A stretch of 64,000 nucleotides of DNA from Pegea sp. RAD2-039 (lineage: Eukaryota > Chordata > Thaliacea > Salpida > Salpidae), in contig JAQGEQ010000007.1 of the NCBI GenBank assembly GCA_034620365.1, positions 62,001 to 126,000 on the forward strand, given 5' to 3'. Every line of letters begins with the position of its first letter. Position 1 is the first letter of the stretch. The notes beneath the pieces are model-generated. The model did no database searches. It was given only the letters and a program-made list of their open reading frames with translations, and was not told where the DNA came from. A program made the position numbers and the translations under genes. Below are positions 11,407-25,600 of the stretch, in pieces.

Positions 11407-14400
11407 GTAAATACCTCCAAGCGATTTAAAAGTTATCCGAGTATTTAAAACTAACTTTTTAACTAATATAATAATAAATAAGAGGTGGTATAGATAATCT
11501 GGATTTTAACTTCGATTTACTAAATCTATAAAATTTACGTGATGAGCCGCTGTCACAAATTCTACTTTTCCTTTTGTCGTGTCACTTATTAATTTCAACT
11601 TCATATTCTTTACACTTAAGCTTGTACTTTACTTTACATGAGTTTCTTACTTTAAACTTTTTGTATGGCTAGAGATACGATTGGGGTGAGAAAGAGCTTG
11701 TACAGGGACAAACATTTGAATATAATTGTTCAAAACTTGCGTGAAGTATCATAGAATAACTACAAGTTTAGCTTTTGATTAATCATGTATTTCCAGTTAG
11801 ACCAGGATAGACAGACATTTATATCTTTTAAGTTACCTCTATAGAAGTTATGATAGGTCATATCACCTGAGAAAATTTATAATTAGATTAAACTAAACTT
11901 TAAGAGAAAATTCAAAATAGTTTCAGTTGGAGGAAGAGGGAGAATTTACTGAACAAAATAGCAGTTTGCTGGGATGTTTCAGAATAAGAGATCTAAAATG
12001 TAACCTTTTGAATGAGTGGCTTCATTAAAATAGAGAATTAGTAATTGCAAGATTGAGAAAGGATGCAATCATCCAATCTAAGATTTCACCTTTCTCTATT
12101 TTAAAGGAAGATTAACATTTTCTGAAAGATATAAAATTTTGCAGATACTAGTTAACAATTGAGTTGTTAACGAAAGAGTATGGATAAAAATAATTCTGAC
12201 TTTGCATTCCAAAGTAAACAAGTCAACAAATGATTTCAAAACTGTTTTTGAAAAATGGGAAAGAATCTAAAGTTATATGAAACTGTAAAACTTTTAAGTC
12301 ACTTTTATCAAATAAGCAGACACCTCCTTCTTTAGTACCTATGTAATCATATCTAATTATACCCAGGGATAAGTTATTGAAAATACTGCTGTGTTTGACA
12401 TTTTGTCAGATATTCATGATTCAGTTAGAAGCAATAGGTCAGTTTTAGTGCAGTCAAGACAGAGAGACACAAGGTCTAGGTCATTTGCAATATATATGAT
12501 GTTGCAATAGTTAATTGTCAAACTTAGTAAGTATTTTGTAAGTTGGTTTATAGCATTGGTATGTTAATATGTTGTTATATATTAATATTTAAGTAAATGT
12601 TAATTTCAACCCCAAAAAAGCAGAGGCTGAAGCTTGACAACCGATCAACACCAGCTTTATTTCATCAGAAGTATTTGATTGTTTTGGTAGCATCTTCAAT
12701 TGATGAAAGCTTATCAAGTTGCGTTTTGGTATACAGAAAAAGCTGGTGGACCGAATGCTGAAGAGTGGTTTGTGTGAAAATGTTCAGATCACATGTGGCA
12801 TGAAAGGCTTTTCTCAGAAAAGTTTTGAGGGTTGAGTGATTCTTTGCTTGTAGTGTTGAATTTTTTATCTGTTTGTGTCAAACCAAAATGTCTTTTTTGA
12901 ATCTGGTAAAACCAATACTTGTTTCAGACACTTTTAGGATTTCATATTTTAGTCTTTCCAAGAAGAGATATTAAAACAGCCGATTCTTTTCAAGGTTTGT
13001 CTGAAGATTGGTTTGCGACTTGGCTTTTGTAGATTGTAGAAAGTAAAATTAAAGGTTTTTCTTTTAACAGCACCTTTTCAAATGTTGAATCGGATATCTA
13101 ACATGCTACAAGCAAGGCGACCAAGCTATGGTTGGTAATCAACTTCCAGTATTCCTATAACAAACCATATCCAGGCAAGATGTTAACTTTTTGGAATCTT
13201 ATAAAATTAAAATCAAAGTTTTTCCTTGATTGTTTGTCATTTCACACCTAAGTCAGACATTAAAAACTTTTCTTTGAGATTCGTTGTTTAGGAAATTACT
13301 CTGGCCAATAATTGATAGACAGTTTACTAGTTAGTACATAATCAATTTCTTCCTGGATTCAAGCTTGACTATCAAGTTTCGTGATACACTACAGTATTCA
13401 ATGAAACACTTCTGGTAACATTTAAAATTTTACTTTTCGAATAAATTTTTTCACTGCCTATTTAATATTTTATGTTCGACTCATCTAAAGGTTTTCAAAA
13501 TGGCCTTCAAATGCCGTATTACTAAAAGTAATATTTTGCTTCTGAATCTTATAAAGCTGGCTCCTAATGTTTTTTGTCATACTATACTTTAAAGTTTCTT
13601 AGTTTTATACTAATAAAAACTAACGGCTTATTTTGTAAATGTTATGAGAAATCTTTTTACTCTATCACTAGTGTGGCAAATAGATTCAATCATTTACACT
13701 AGTTCATTAAATATTACCGTAAAAACCTCCTAAAGTAATTGTTCAGGCCATGCAAGTACCTAATCTTTACCCACAGTTTATAATTTCAGCTTTTGAATTG
13801 ACAACAACAGCATAATCTTTAGTCTAACATCAGCTTCTCTCTTTCTGAAGGTAATCTTACCTGAATAGTTAACGTTCTCTTATTTAGAATGTACTATACT
13901 AACTGACTTATTTAAAATTTTGATTTATTATTAACTTGATTAGAACGAGAATAAGTTTCTCTAAATTATTAAATAATAATGTACAAGATTTAATTTAAGC
14001 TTAATTTATTAAAATTTCGATAAATTGTGTTCTCTGACGTTTTTATATCTTTTTAAATAATTTTCGAAATAAAAATGTAACCCATAATAAACTTAGTGTT
14101 TTTTGTTTATCTTTTTGGTCCTAGCGAAATATTAGTAATAAGATTTTTAGTAATATAATTATTATAAATATTGCCTTTTACTTTATTTGATTCAGGAAAC
14201 TTATTTTGATGTTTAATTTATATTTAATTGCTTTGTTTTTACGTTACTTTTTTAACTTAAATAATTAGTTGATAGCAAGTTTAACTATTTTATTGTTACA
14301 AATCAAACATAAAAAAAACTATTTATGGTTGAAAATGTTTATGATATCACTGATATTTTATTCATAAATCTTATCTATTTATTTTTATCTGTTTTCCTTT

Positions 14401-15708
14401 TTTATAAGTAGTATAAGAAAAACTGTTTGTATATAAATAGAAGAAATATTATTTTAGATCATACTCTAATTAAATATTTTTGAATTATGAAATGTTAATT
14501 TTTCAAGTTTAATTCAAGTTTATTTATCAGTTTTAAAAAAAGGAAAAATAGGATTTTAAACTATATCGTGATATATTGTCAAAATTATTTATAAATTTAT
14601 TTATTTAATTAAAAATACTTAATCAGTTTGATAGAAAGTATTTTATACTGAACATTTTTTAAATATATATTTTTGTTAATTTTGAATTTATTAGTTGAAT
14701 TTTTAATTCATATTCTTGATGTTTTATTTTCGATTGTTTATTTTGATAGTTTTTTACTTCTTAGTAGTTCTTAATTCTGTTTATAAATTATTCATAAGTG
14801 AAAAGAAATTACCTTAGTGATATTCCTTATGTATATAACATAAAAGTATTTTGTTTAGTATCATGTTTTTTCAACTAAAACGCTTTTTATCTGATATGTT
14901 TATATATGTAACAAATAAATATCATTTTTATTTTGAATAGGTTTGTTTTTTTTCTTTGTTTTTTTTTAATATTTGTAATAATTCAAAAGAAGACATTATT
15001 ACTTGTTTGAAATGATTAGATACCAGTTTTAAACATTTAATAAGAAATTTGAATAAAGATAAGTTGATGTATTTTGTTGGCCTGGCTTTATATAAACTTT
15101 GATTTGTAATAATTAAAGTTCTGATTTTTCTTTAATGTAACCCAAAAGTTTATCATTTTGAAATTCTAAAAACCCAAAAAATTGTCATTTAGCCAAATAT
15201 TGCATTTAGTGGTTGTAGCCATTTAATGGTTTTCTTAAAAAATTGTAGAATTGAAAGAGATATTGTGAATTATGGTCATACATGTTTGTCTTAATTATTT
15301 TGCCCTTGCAAGCTATGTTTACTAATTGTTGAACTAAGAACTTCTTCTTTAATTTCAGAATTAAATTCAGTTAAGAAGATGAATATAATAGTCGAAAAAT
15401 ATTAAATCTTTTTTATAAAACTTTTTTCTAAATATATTTTTGATGAGTATATATGTTTAGCTTTTGTAAGTCTTTGTTTAATAAAATTTTGTTTTTTTTG
15501 TTGAATTTTTGTTCTTGGCCATTAAATCTTCAAAAACTTTATCTACAAGGTATTAATAGTTATTTATTTAGATTTTTGCTCTTAGAGTAAATTAAGAACA
15601 TAAAACTGAAGTAAAAAATATTGAAGTTATGAGTTTTTTATACAAATTATATTAGTATTTATACTATAACTTTTTTGTTTTTATAATTTTGTTTAGAGCT
15701 GAGTCAGC
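11407..15708. other. Long intergenic region with a decayed element at about 12.6-13.4 kb
   Basis: AT-rich. Part of 12600-13400 looks like eroded coding sequence: less AT-rich, with short broken frames. One stretch near 12725 (gcgttttggtatacagaa) resembles the reverse complement of about 43290-43310 (gttttggtatacggagaa), so the two may be relics of one repeat family that I cannot name. From 13400 to 15680 nothing is seen beyond A/T-rich DNA. Confidence 0.45.
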
Positions 15709-18198
15709 ATGGCTCAAAATGACCACGGTGAAGGTTTGAACTTAAGTGAAGAAAATACAAACAAGCTGCTAATGTTTCATGTCAGTTCAAGTATCAATTC
15801 AGAGTTCTCTTATAAATATTAAACAAAATGTTTTTAACTTACTAATGTTTATATTATATCAATAATTATTTTCTTTTGTTTGAAATAGTTTAAATATTAA
15901 GTGAGAAAGCACATTTTTATATCTGCCTCTGATTTCAAAGTATGTAAAGTAAAATGTTCAACTATTATTTAGTATTAAACGAATTTTCCAGCAATTTTTA
16001 GGCCTTACTCTTGCAAAAGTTCATTCTTTTTAAGCTTTCATCAAAATAATTTTCTTATCCGAAAAATTATGAAACTTTTTTCAAAATTATTTTACAAAAT
16101 ATAAAAATGTGTTTTTCCAACTTTAGGATATCACAAAAATTGTCAATTTTGAACGCTGCAAAGAAATTTTAGCTCAGCACAACTGGAATGTAAACTCTGC
16201 TGTTTTGGCCACTTTTAATTTAGGACCAGCATCTGAAACACCAGAACCTTCATTAAGTAATCAATCTGTAAGTAATTATCAAAAGCAAGTTTTTTATCAT
16301 TTAATATTGGTTAAATTGATTGTTAGGTTATTGCTACGCCAGCAGTTCCTCGACAGATGTTTACGACACCGCCAACACAGATCAGCCGTGACATGAGCAC
16401 TCGTTTTTCATCTAGACTTCCAGGAAGACCGCCGGGAACAAATGGTTTTCTTGATTGGGTTTTTATGGCTTTAACGGTTTTAACATCACCAGTTAAAATA
16501 GTTTGCAATCAAGCTTATAACTGGATTAAGTGAGTGCTACTTGTCTTAGATGGTTAATGCTGGTCTTAGATGGTTAATACTGATGTTTGATGGTTGCTAC
16601 TGGTGTTCGATGGTTGCTACTGGTCTTAAATGGTTAATGCTGGTCTTAGATGGTTAATGCTGGTGTTTGATAGTTGCTACTGGTGTTTGATGGTTAATAC
16701 TGGTGTTTGATGGTTAATGTTGGTGTTTGATGGTTGCTACTGGTGTTTGAAGGTTAATGTTGGTATTTAATGGTTAATATTGGTGTTTGATGGTTAATAC
16801 TGGTCTTTTATTGGTGTTTTTTTATGTTGTATTTTCGTTTTTGGTAGTTTTGTATGGAGATTAATATATCCAGATCCAAGAGAGCTAATCACGGACGCAA
16901 AGGGAGATGTTCAATCTTTTATTGATGATTTCAAACTTAAATACCCAGATGCTCCTCCTTTTATTGCTGTAAGATCTTCTTTTTCTCATTAGATTTAATA
17001 AAATCTTTTTTTTTGTTAGGATACTTACAAAGAAGCTGAAAAATTAGCAAAGAAAGATTTGAAGATCTTATTGATCTATCTTCATGACCCCTCATCTTCA
17101 TCTTCAGACGCTTTTTGTTCTTCTACTCTTTGCCATTCTTCCTTATCTCATCTTTTCGAAGATCAAATCTTCTACATCTGGGCCTGCTCTATCACTAAAC
17201 CTGAAGGATTCAGAGGTGACGTCATCGATGACGTCATCATCAATAATTTGTGACGTTTGTTTTAGTGTTGAAGATGTTACGGCGTCCCCAAACTCCCTTT
17301 CTCGGCGTCGCTTGTCTCTACCGTAATCGAATGACAATTGTAGCGCGATTCAGCAATCAACTGATTGCCGAGGTAACTGCCTCGATGACGTCACTTCCGT
17401 TGTGACATGTTGTGATGACGTAGGAGCTGTTGGTGCAACTCAACGTTATCCGTGAACGATATGAACCGGAACTGGCGGCCGCGCGTGCTGATCGCGAAAC
17501 GCTGCAGATGAATCAGCTGATTCGACAACAGCAAGATGAAGCTTATCGGCAATCACTAGAAGTCGATCGTCAACGTGTTAGTGACGCGCGTTTGCTGGTT
17601 GCTATGACGACATGATTACATCACAGATGGAAGAAAAGCGTTTAGAAGAAGAAGAGTTAAAAAATAAAGAGGCCGCGAAACAGCGCAAGTTGGAAGAGCG
17701 CGCGAAGCTAGAACGCGATCACGTGGCCAGGCGTGAACGTTGTCGTGAAAGTGATGACGTCATCAGCGTGTATGTGTGACGTCACAATTGATTGCTTACA
17801 GATCTACCAGAAGCAACTTGTGGATCGACTCCCGGATGTATCCGGCTCCGCATCAAGACTCCTGGAGGATGTCAGATCAATCGTGTCTTTCATGAAGATG
17901 ATTCGGTGGCGGTAAGCGCGCGCGTGTGTGACGTCATCAAAGATGTAATCTAATTGGACTACAGCTGCTTCACGACTTTGTGTACGCTCAAGAGGGTTCT
18001 TTGCAAAAGTTTCAGCTCGTAAAAGCGTTTCCACGCCGAGAGATCGTCGGATGCTGCACACCGGATGTAGATGAAGCGCTAAAGAGCGGATGTAAGATGA
18101 AGACTTTGAAAGAGTCTGGTGTTTTGTCTAATGAGGTTCTTGTTGTCGAGTCTCTGATGGATGTGGAAAGTTCTGATGATGAACAAGGAACCTTTTAA
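15709..18198 (+). CDS. FAF2: FAS-associated factor 2 (UBXD8-like), 486 aa, 10 exons
   Basis: Exons 15709-15780, 16127-16267, 16327-16529, 16848-16968, 17020-17215, 17266-17372, 17424-17576, 17627-17750, 17802-17911, 17965-18198; all phases agree. Domains in order: UBA (residues about 10-50, RCKEILAQHNWNVNSAV), membrane hairpin (about 110-150, FLDWVFMALTVLTSP then IYPDPRE), thioredoxin-like UAS (about 180-280, KILLIYLHDP, FYIWACSITKPEGF), coiled coil with LIRQQQDEAYRQSLE, and C-terminal UBX (about 375-470, LRIKTPGG, KAFPRRE). In animals FAF2 recruits p97/VCP at the ER and lipid droplets for ERAD. Human FAF2 is 445 residues; extra length lies mainly before the hairpin. Introns after exon 5 are 50-53 bp. 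Exons 1-5 are AT-rich, later ones GC-rich with TGACGTCA palindromes. A poly(A) signal is at 18234-18239. Confidence 0.93.
16534..16806 (+). repeat. Intronic minisatellite in FAF2 intron 3
   Basis: About 14 diverged copies of a 19-20 bp unit, roughly tggtgtttgatggttgctac with variants ending taatgc or taatac. It fills almost the whole intron between exons 3 and 4. Confidence 0.9.
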
Positions 18199-19673
18199 AC
18201 TCCTTCTTAATCAATGTTATGTGCTTCTGTGCTAATAAATTATCTATATAGTGTTTCGCGTGTGTGACGTCATCACTAGTTGTATGCAAATTGTTGGAAA
18301 TTGATGGAAAAATTTTGGGTAGTTTATTCTACTTTTTAGGTTTTCAAAATCATTTTATGTAATTTCCGCTTCCAATTAAAATCTTTTTTGGATCCTTATA
18401 GAGATCTTTAAAGAAAGATGTAATCTTTTTCTGATTGGTTGAAATTTGCTGAAATCAAATTGATAAAAATGATTTTTATCAACATTTAATTGAAACAGAA
18501 TTTCTGTTAAAGATCAAAATTTTATGGAAATAATTTGAATCAATTTTCTAATTTGTTTTAAGTGCATTTTGTTGTAAATGATTTTATCAATTGATTAACT
18601 AATTCCAAATTTTTCGACGATTAAAATGTGACCAAAAAACGCTGAATTTTCTAAATTTCCTCCATAAGATTCAATTATCATTTTCAAATAATTAAATCCT
18701 TGAAAAGTTGATCAAATAATACACATTATGATTTCCTACAAGTTTGATTGAGTGTTTACTTGATTAGGAGTGATTACAAAATCTTTCAAAATTAATGAGT
18801 GAAGATAATCTTTTTAAATTAAAATTATTCATTGAATTTAATAATTTAAATTAATCTTTTCAAATATTCTTAAACAAAATGTTGTTCAAATAGATCAATA
18901 TCAAAATATTCTAATCTTGCTGTATACAAACAATTTAGTAATTAACAGCAATAAAAATATTAAGTTTGTTTCTAAAGATTTATAAACTAATAAAATGTAC
19001 AAAAATACCCATATGGAAATAATAATTGTACTTTTTTTTAATTTCATCATAAAATTAGTCTGATGTTTTTAATAGAAATTTATTCTCCTTTTAATTTTGG
19101 CTAGTCGCAATTGTTCCAACTTTATATTTGAATAATTTGAAAATTTATTTAGAAACGGTTTGACAGAATAGTAAAATTGTAGAAATTTCAAAGATATTTA
19201 CAAGTTCTGTTGACTAGTAAAAGCAAAAATGTATTTTCTAAAACTATGTCTAAATATTTCAGTTTAAGCTGTTTAAAAATAATCAGAAGATAATTTAAAA
19301 ACTTTACACTTTTGAAATTATTGTGACAAATTTTCTTCGGCAAAATGAAAATAATGAGTAAATCAAAAATTGTGGAAATAAAAATAAAAAAAACTTAATT
19401 CCTTAACAGCAAATATAAAAATCCTATAATTAAGTAAAATCCTAAAAACTGAATTAAAAGATTTGCTTATCCAAAGAACAACAAGCAAAACCAGAAATTA
19501 ATTGAAACTAGAAGATCTAACTCTAAAATCAAAAGATGTTTATCTTAAGTCTGAAGATAACTAACTTCTTTCATAAGATTTATCGATATTAGGGGCAAGA
19601 ACAGCACGAATTGATTGAAAGAGTGTTTAGGAAGTATTAACGAAGAGGTAGAATAAATAAGATTGAGATCTGA
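18199..19673. other. Intergenic region between convergent FAF2 and BTB-ZF genes
   Basis: Holds the 3' ends of two convergent genes. After one TGACGTCA near 18264 the sequence returns to AT-rich DNA without coding signal. No RNA gene or repeat recognised. Confidence 0.55.
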
Positions 19674-22600
19674 TTAATCCTTCATGGACAACATAAAACG
19701 TTTCAAATCTGGAGTTAAGACTTCACTATCTTCCAAATTAATCAAAGGTGATGAAGATTGAATATGAGATGAAGTTGATTCTTCATCAATTACCAGATGA
19801 TCATGAACAATCTAAAGATCACTTTATTAATAGAGATCAGATAAGTTTATCACTTACAATGTTGTTAGTCACGTTGGTTGTGTTAGATGCAACTGTAATC
19901 TTTGCATCTTCTGTTCTTTTTATTATTTCTGTGTCTTCTATTATGACATCTTGATCAACTACAGGAGAGCTACTTGCAGAGCTAACAGCAACAGGTGATG
20001 AAGTGTTATGATATGTTGTTAAATTAAGGACACTGCTTATTGGTTCGCAGTTGACCAATGATGTAGGTGGATTAGGGATCAGTGTTTGGTTTTTAGATGA
20101 TGTTTCATATGAAGGAAGAAGCTCTGAAATTCGAGAACTCTGGTCCCTGTCAATGATGACAACAAACAGTCGACAAGTGAATTTTTTACAAGAAAACTAA
20201 AACAAACTTTTCAATTTCAACATTGTTTAAAGACATCGAAGGTAAAACAACTGGAGACGGATATCTATTCCAACCTATTGTTTGATCGTAAGATATAAGG
20301 GGCAAATTAGAACCAGAACACTCCAACATCAATTTAGAAAGCGCAAAGACGTCAGCGTTGTTTTGATTTCGACGACTAAGTTTATGAAAAATAGTTTTTT
20401 GTTGTTATGTTGGTTGTGTTGGTTACCGTTTCTTTGTTGGTGAAGAATTGGGAAGATTACTGGATGTTGCTTCAGATTTCTCATGACTTGCTAAATGATG
20501 CTGAAATGAAGATGAAGATTTAAAGGATTATAGATAGTGATAAAGAACAACTTTAAGATGTTCTGAACGACGGAATCGCTTGTCGCATTTCAAACAAGGG
20601 TACGGCTTCTCGCCAGTGTGGGTCAAAATATGACGTTTTAGGTGCTGTTGACGTCCGAAACATTTCTGACAAAAATCGCATCTGCGCAAAAGGATAATGA
20701 CGTCATGACGTCGCGCTCACTAATAACTTACTTGTATTCTTTTTTTGGTTTTTCCTTTTTTACAGAGAACGATCCAAATGTTCCGGGAACGCTTTTCGAT
20801 ACGCTGCAAATAGTGACGTCAGCTGTGACGTCATCATCATCATCAAATACGAACCTGTTGCTAGATGGCGCTAAAGATTCACTGATGACGTAGTTGGTTG
20901 CAATCACTTTGTTGTTAGGGGAGGAAATCGTTTCGTCCACAACTTTGTTTGTAGGAATCATGTAAGACTGTTGGTCGCTGGTCACAGCTCTACATCTATT
21001 CTTCATTTCTGATGACGTCATCATCATCTCGTAGTTGTTTTCTGTTGCGACATTAGAAATGTGAATATGTAAATTAGCTGCAAAATTGTACCGTGAGGCT
21101 CGTTCATATAAAATGGGGCGACCCTGGACAGGAAGTCACATGTAAACGGGGCTCGTGGTGGTCTGCAACAAAATGATGATGACGTCATCACTATGAAACG
21201 CGAAAACTCGCACCTGACGTGAAAGCCTAACGCGGGAAGTTTCTTTGATCCGTTGATATGTGACGTCATCAGATTGTATTGTGATTGATTGTGAAGATGC
21301 TGATCATTTATCGTCATCTCATCGGACACCATCTGTATTATGACGTCATCAGTCGAGTGATTTTCGGGTGACGCGACGTAAAAAGAATTTCAAACTTGAA
21401 ATGTAATTGCCTCTAGCTGGCGTTAGAGAGTATATCATTAAAATATTGTGATGACGTCATCAAAGAATCGTTCAATTGCAATTATAAATGTGATGAAGTC
21501 ATCTCAGTCGCATTTCCGATGAATCAAGAAGTGATGACGTCATCAGCAATTTACTTACCGCGGTGGCTGGTGACAGTTTGTGGCGGAAGTCTTCATCTTC
21601 ATCGACAACTTCCCGGATACGTTTTGGACTACTCGATTTGCGCGCGCGGTGCGCTGATGACGTCACTGCGTTGAAATCACTGATTTGCTCTCCAGCTCGG
21701 CTAAGATGATGAAGAAGAGCACTAGCGCTTTGCTGAAGAAAGATTAAATGGCGACATTTTTGATGGATGACGTCATTAACTAACCACGTGAGAAGAAGGA
21801 AAACTTCCGGATGTAGTGAAAGGAGGAAGATTAGGGAAGATGGAGTCACGCGAGGAGATGTGTCCGTGAGTTTTAATAAACTCTTGACACTTCTTCACCA
21901 CGAATGGACTCTGCAGGTAACAAGCCGAACACAAAACCTGCAAAAGTTGATTTCCATGACAACGTGTGCGCGTAACCATGACAACCGAGATGCAAACGGA
22001 AACCGGGAATCCCAGCTACATATTACGAATGATACTTGTGTTTATGTTGTTATGAACGCATAGCAACCTGTCTTCTTGCAATTAGCACGCTTCGCTTGCT
22101 GGTCACGTGATCTCGTCTCCTGAGAACTAATCGCGTCTCACAGGATGAAAGCGAGAAGTTAGACGTTGTGAGCCCCTGAAGACATCGTCATTTACTCTTG
22201 TGGGAGACATATCACATAGTTGCTAGGCAAGCATGCGAAATTTCATTAGCAACCAAGCAAGTTATGAGCAATTTGATGGTTGTGGGTTACACGGTTGCTT
22301 AGCAACAACAGTTGAAGTGTTGGGGCGTTTGTTTCCTCCTCAACAGGGCTTCCCGCCTTCTCACCTCTATTGATCGATACGCGCACGCGTGTGTGCGTTT
22401 CATTAACAAACTTCCTTGTTGGCAAGGCAACTGAAAGAATGTTCACATGTATCGACCCCTTTGGTTGCTTGGCAACCATCGTCACCCTAACCCTCCTACC
22501 GCCAAATCCTGTTTCGTCACTAATTACTTTTTTTCATCAGTTGCTGGCTTCCAAAATGGTCGATTCACTTTCTGCGCATCCATTAAACCCTTTCCCCCTC

Positions 22601-25600
22601 TCTCAACTCGCCAACAACTTCATCAATAATGCACTCGAATCGATGACGTCATTAGCCCCTGAGATACAGTCCGCCAACCACGAGCATCTCAACTGGCCCG
22701 CTGCTAATGACGTCATCACTAAATTTTCTCACTGCTAACAACCAATTTGAGTAGTTGTCATGACAATGCGCTTTTCTGACAAACCGGATATGACGTGAAA
22801 AAATCGAGAAGCAGAAATGTTTAGAAATGTGTTAATGAAAAAGGTCCCAAAGTAACAAGTGAGTGAATTGGGGGCTTCAATGAGATCTTGTTGATTGTTG
22901 GTTGTCAGTGGGAACAGCGCGCGGCTTTGTTTGATGGAATCCAGATGGATTTGCTTCATGTGACGTCACTTAAACAAGCTCAGCAAAGAAACTGGAGTTT
23001 TGTTCAAATGGCCTGACGTGAAAATAGCGACAAAAGATGACGTAATTTCGCTTTTAGATGAAGGTAGTTATAAAGGGTCACTGGCTGTTTTATAGGGAGT
23101 ATTTGGTAGAAACAACAGATATAGTGACGTCATACACACACACATGCGCGCGTAGTTTGCCCAGGGGCTTCGCATAAAGCTCTGAGTGTAGTTGATGCGG
23201 TAGCGGGCGACATGGGGGGATCCCACGAGGGGGGTATTGCGTTCACATGACGGGGCTGTTTTGTGGGTTAGAGGTCAAAAAAATGTCAGCTCGCGTTTGT
23301 GACGTCACAACTTCTTGTTAAATTTCTTCTCGTCTATCGAAAGCAGCTGATAATACTTCAACCCCCGCGCGACCCGCTGTTGCTACTAGCAACTGTAAAC
23401 TCGGTAGCAACGAGTAGGCGGTCGTCACGTGATCCAAAGTAGATCAAACTTTAACAAATTGCTACGAGTGCTGTGATTGGTTGAAATCAAAAAGTTTTCA
23501 GCTAAAAATAACTTCAGATTATCACAGACTCACAGCAGCAGCACGTGACTTCAACGCGTCGTTGGCATCTACTTGTTGTCATGTGATTTGGAGGGACGAT
23601 AATTCGTGAAGCTCGACGACATAAGTCGAGATATAATGACGTCATCAGCGCCCGACGATTGCCGACGGGCCAGGATTTGTGGCGTCACATTCACATCTAC
23701 TCCGGATGCGAGTGTGACGTCATCAGCAGTCACGTGACTTGCAGCGCGAGGTCACCCGCTTTGTCAGTTTTCAGCGACGATTCGGCCATTTTAGTGGAAT
23801 TCAGAAGTTGTGACGTCACAACATCGATTTCTTCTCAAAGTCGATTCTATCAAAAACGACCTTAATTAACGCGGGAAATACCCGCCTCTAATATCTCTTC
23901 TTTTGAACTTAATCAAGTTCATTGATGTCACGTGGTAGAGTGGGTGGTAGTATTGTGGGTAGGCTGAAAGAGATGAAACTAATTAATCGCGCGTCATCTT
24001 CTTCAAAGTTTTTTTTAACCGCTAACCGACAACCCTTATCCACTTCCTTCGTTTCACACAAATTCTCATCTTTTATTTTCTTAGTTTTTACATCTAGTAA
24101 CTGCTTGATGGTTTCTTGTCTATCAGTCATCGACTCTAACTCGATTTCTTCGCCGCATTTTGATCTGATAACTGCCGCCAACTTACAGAAGCTCCCCAAA
24201 GAGTAACTTGAAGTCAACTTTCTTTCAATCTTGGAATGAAGATGAAACATCCTCACAGTTCTGACGTCACTAATACGCGTCTTGCTTGCACTTTCTAAAT
24301 CAGCAATTAAACTGTTCAACTAGCACGTGTTAGTGACGTCATAAGGCAATCGCGACATTTGGCGACGAGTTATTGACACGTCATCAACAGCTTGTTACAT
24401 GACGTAAAAGGAAATTATGATTACGATCTCTCTGATTACAATCAGATTTTCCCGTTTGAGGTGATTTGAGTTTGAAATAGTTTGACTAAAATGGCTTTTT
24501 GACAAAATAGCTTCAGTTACTAACCGGCATCACTGTATTTTGACTGAGGGACAATTGAGCGGTGTACACAAAGTCGAGGACTTTTGAGAATCCGGTCCAG
24601 TTGACAATTGTCGGGATTTCGACGAGACCAGCAGTTGTAACTTCGCCACATTTGAAGAGGTCCCTAAAGAAAATGGACTTTTTGTTGAAGGTTCAAAGGT
24701 CATGTCAACTCACCGAAAGTACCCGAGAGAAGCAGCCACTACATTGCTGTGAACCTTGAAAAGGTGGTCCTCAACTTTAACGGTCAAGTCACAAAGGACA
24801 CCCTACAAATAAGTTGGTTACGTGATTCTATGAAATCGACCAATTTTATCAATCTACAAATTTCAGCAGTTATTTTAAACAAATTTTATTCTAAGGAAAC
24901 GAAAAGATGAATTTTCAGAAGATCAGTGGTGATGACGTCATTACTTGGATTTAATTTATCAAATTCTCGTTAAAGAATTTAATTTATTTGTGGGCTATTT
25001 CGCAAAAACGCCATTTTCTCAACACTGGTCATATAACCAGCTTTTATAAATCCAAAGTCCAAAGCTAATTCATGTTCATATTCACTGGTGACGTAGTTAG
25101 ATGGCGACAATCGGTCGCTGACGTCATCACTTCTTGTGCCTTCAAAGGATCATCACGTAACGTCATTCAGCCCTTATGATGACTTCACAATCTGTCGGCT
25201 TTGAAATTGGTGTGAAAATATTTCTGAAGGGTTCTCAACCAATGATGATCCAACAAAACTAGCTGGGAGTTAGTGCTTCTCGTGGTTGACTTAAAGTCGA
25301 TAGCAACCCTCCTGTAGGCTATGTGGTTGGTACCCTATGATGTCATAGCTCATGAAAGTTCATCGTGAACGTGTAGAGCAACAGAAGGAGTTTTTAGTAA
25401 ATTGATGAAGATTAATTTATGATAAATGTTTTAATAATTGAAATAAAACTCAATGGTTTTTTGAAGATTCGATTGTATCTCGTTACATCGATCATTATTA
25501 CTTGAAATACATCTAAAGATATCAAAAACAGTCTTCTTACTTTAAGTCTTTGTTCGTTTAACTCGTGAAGCAATGAATTGGGATACTCAGTTGATGAACA

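Larger units (their letters stand above)
21938..24524. other. GC-rich intron 3 of the BTB-ZF gene
   Basis: This 2.6-kb intron is far richer in G+C and CpG than the intergenic DNA. It holds many TGACGTCA sites, CACGTG sites (near 22105, 23425, 23541, 23731, 23931) and X-box-like inverted repeats such as gttgcttggcaac (near 22462) and gttgctactagcaac (near 23380). It also has several open frames of 60-136 codons on both strands; the two best are listed separately. No transposon is recognised. Confidence 0.6.

Noticed and set aside
17084-18061. Other frames over FAF2 exons on both strands
   Set aside because: They conflict with the well supported FAF2 exons and have no family resemblance; they arise because TGACGTCA reads open in all frames.
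20186-20207. Ending the BTB-ZF protein at the TAA near 20187
   Set aside because: A good GTTTGT donor at 20207 and a cattgacag acceptor join in phase to two more open exons with a sensible C-terminal end, which is the better model.
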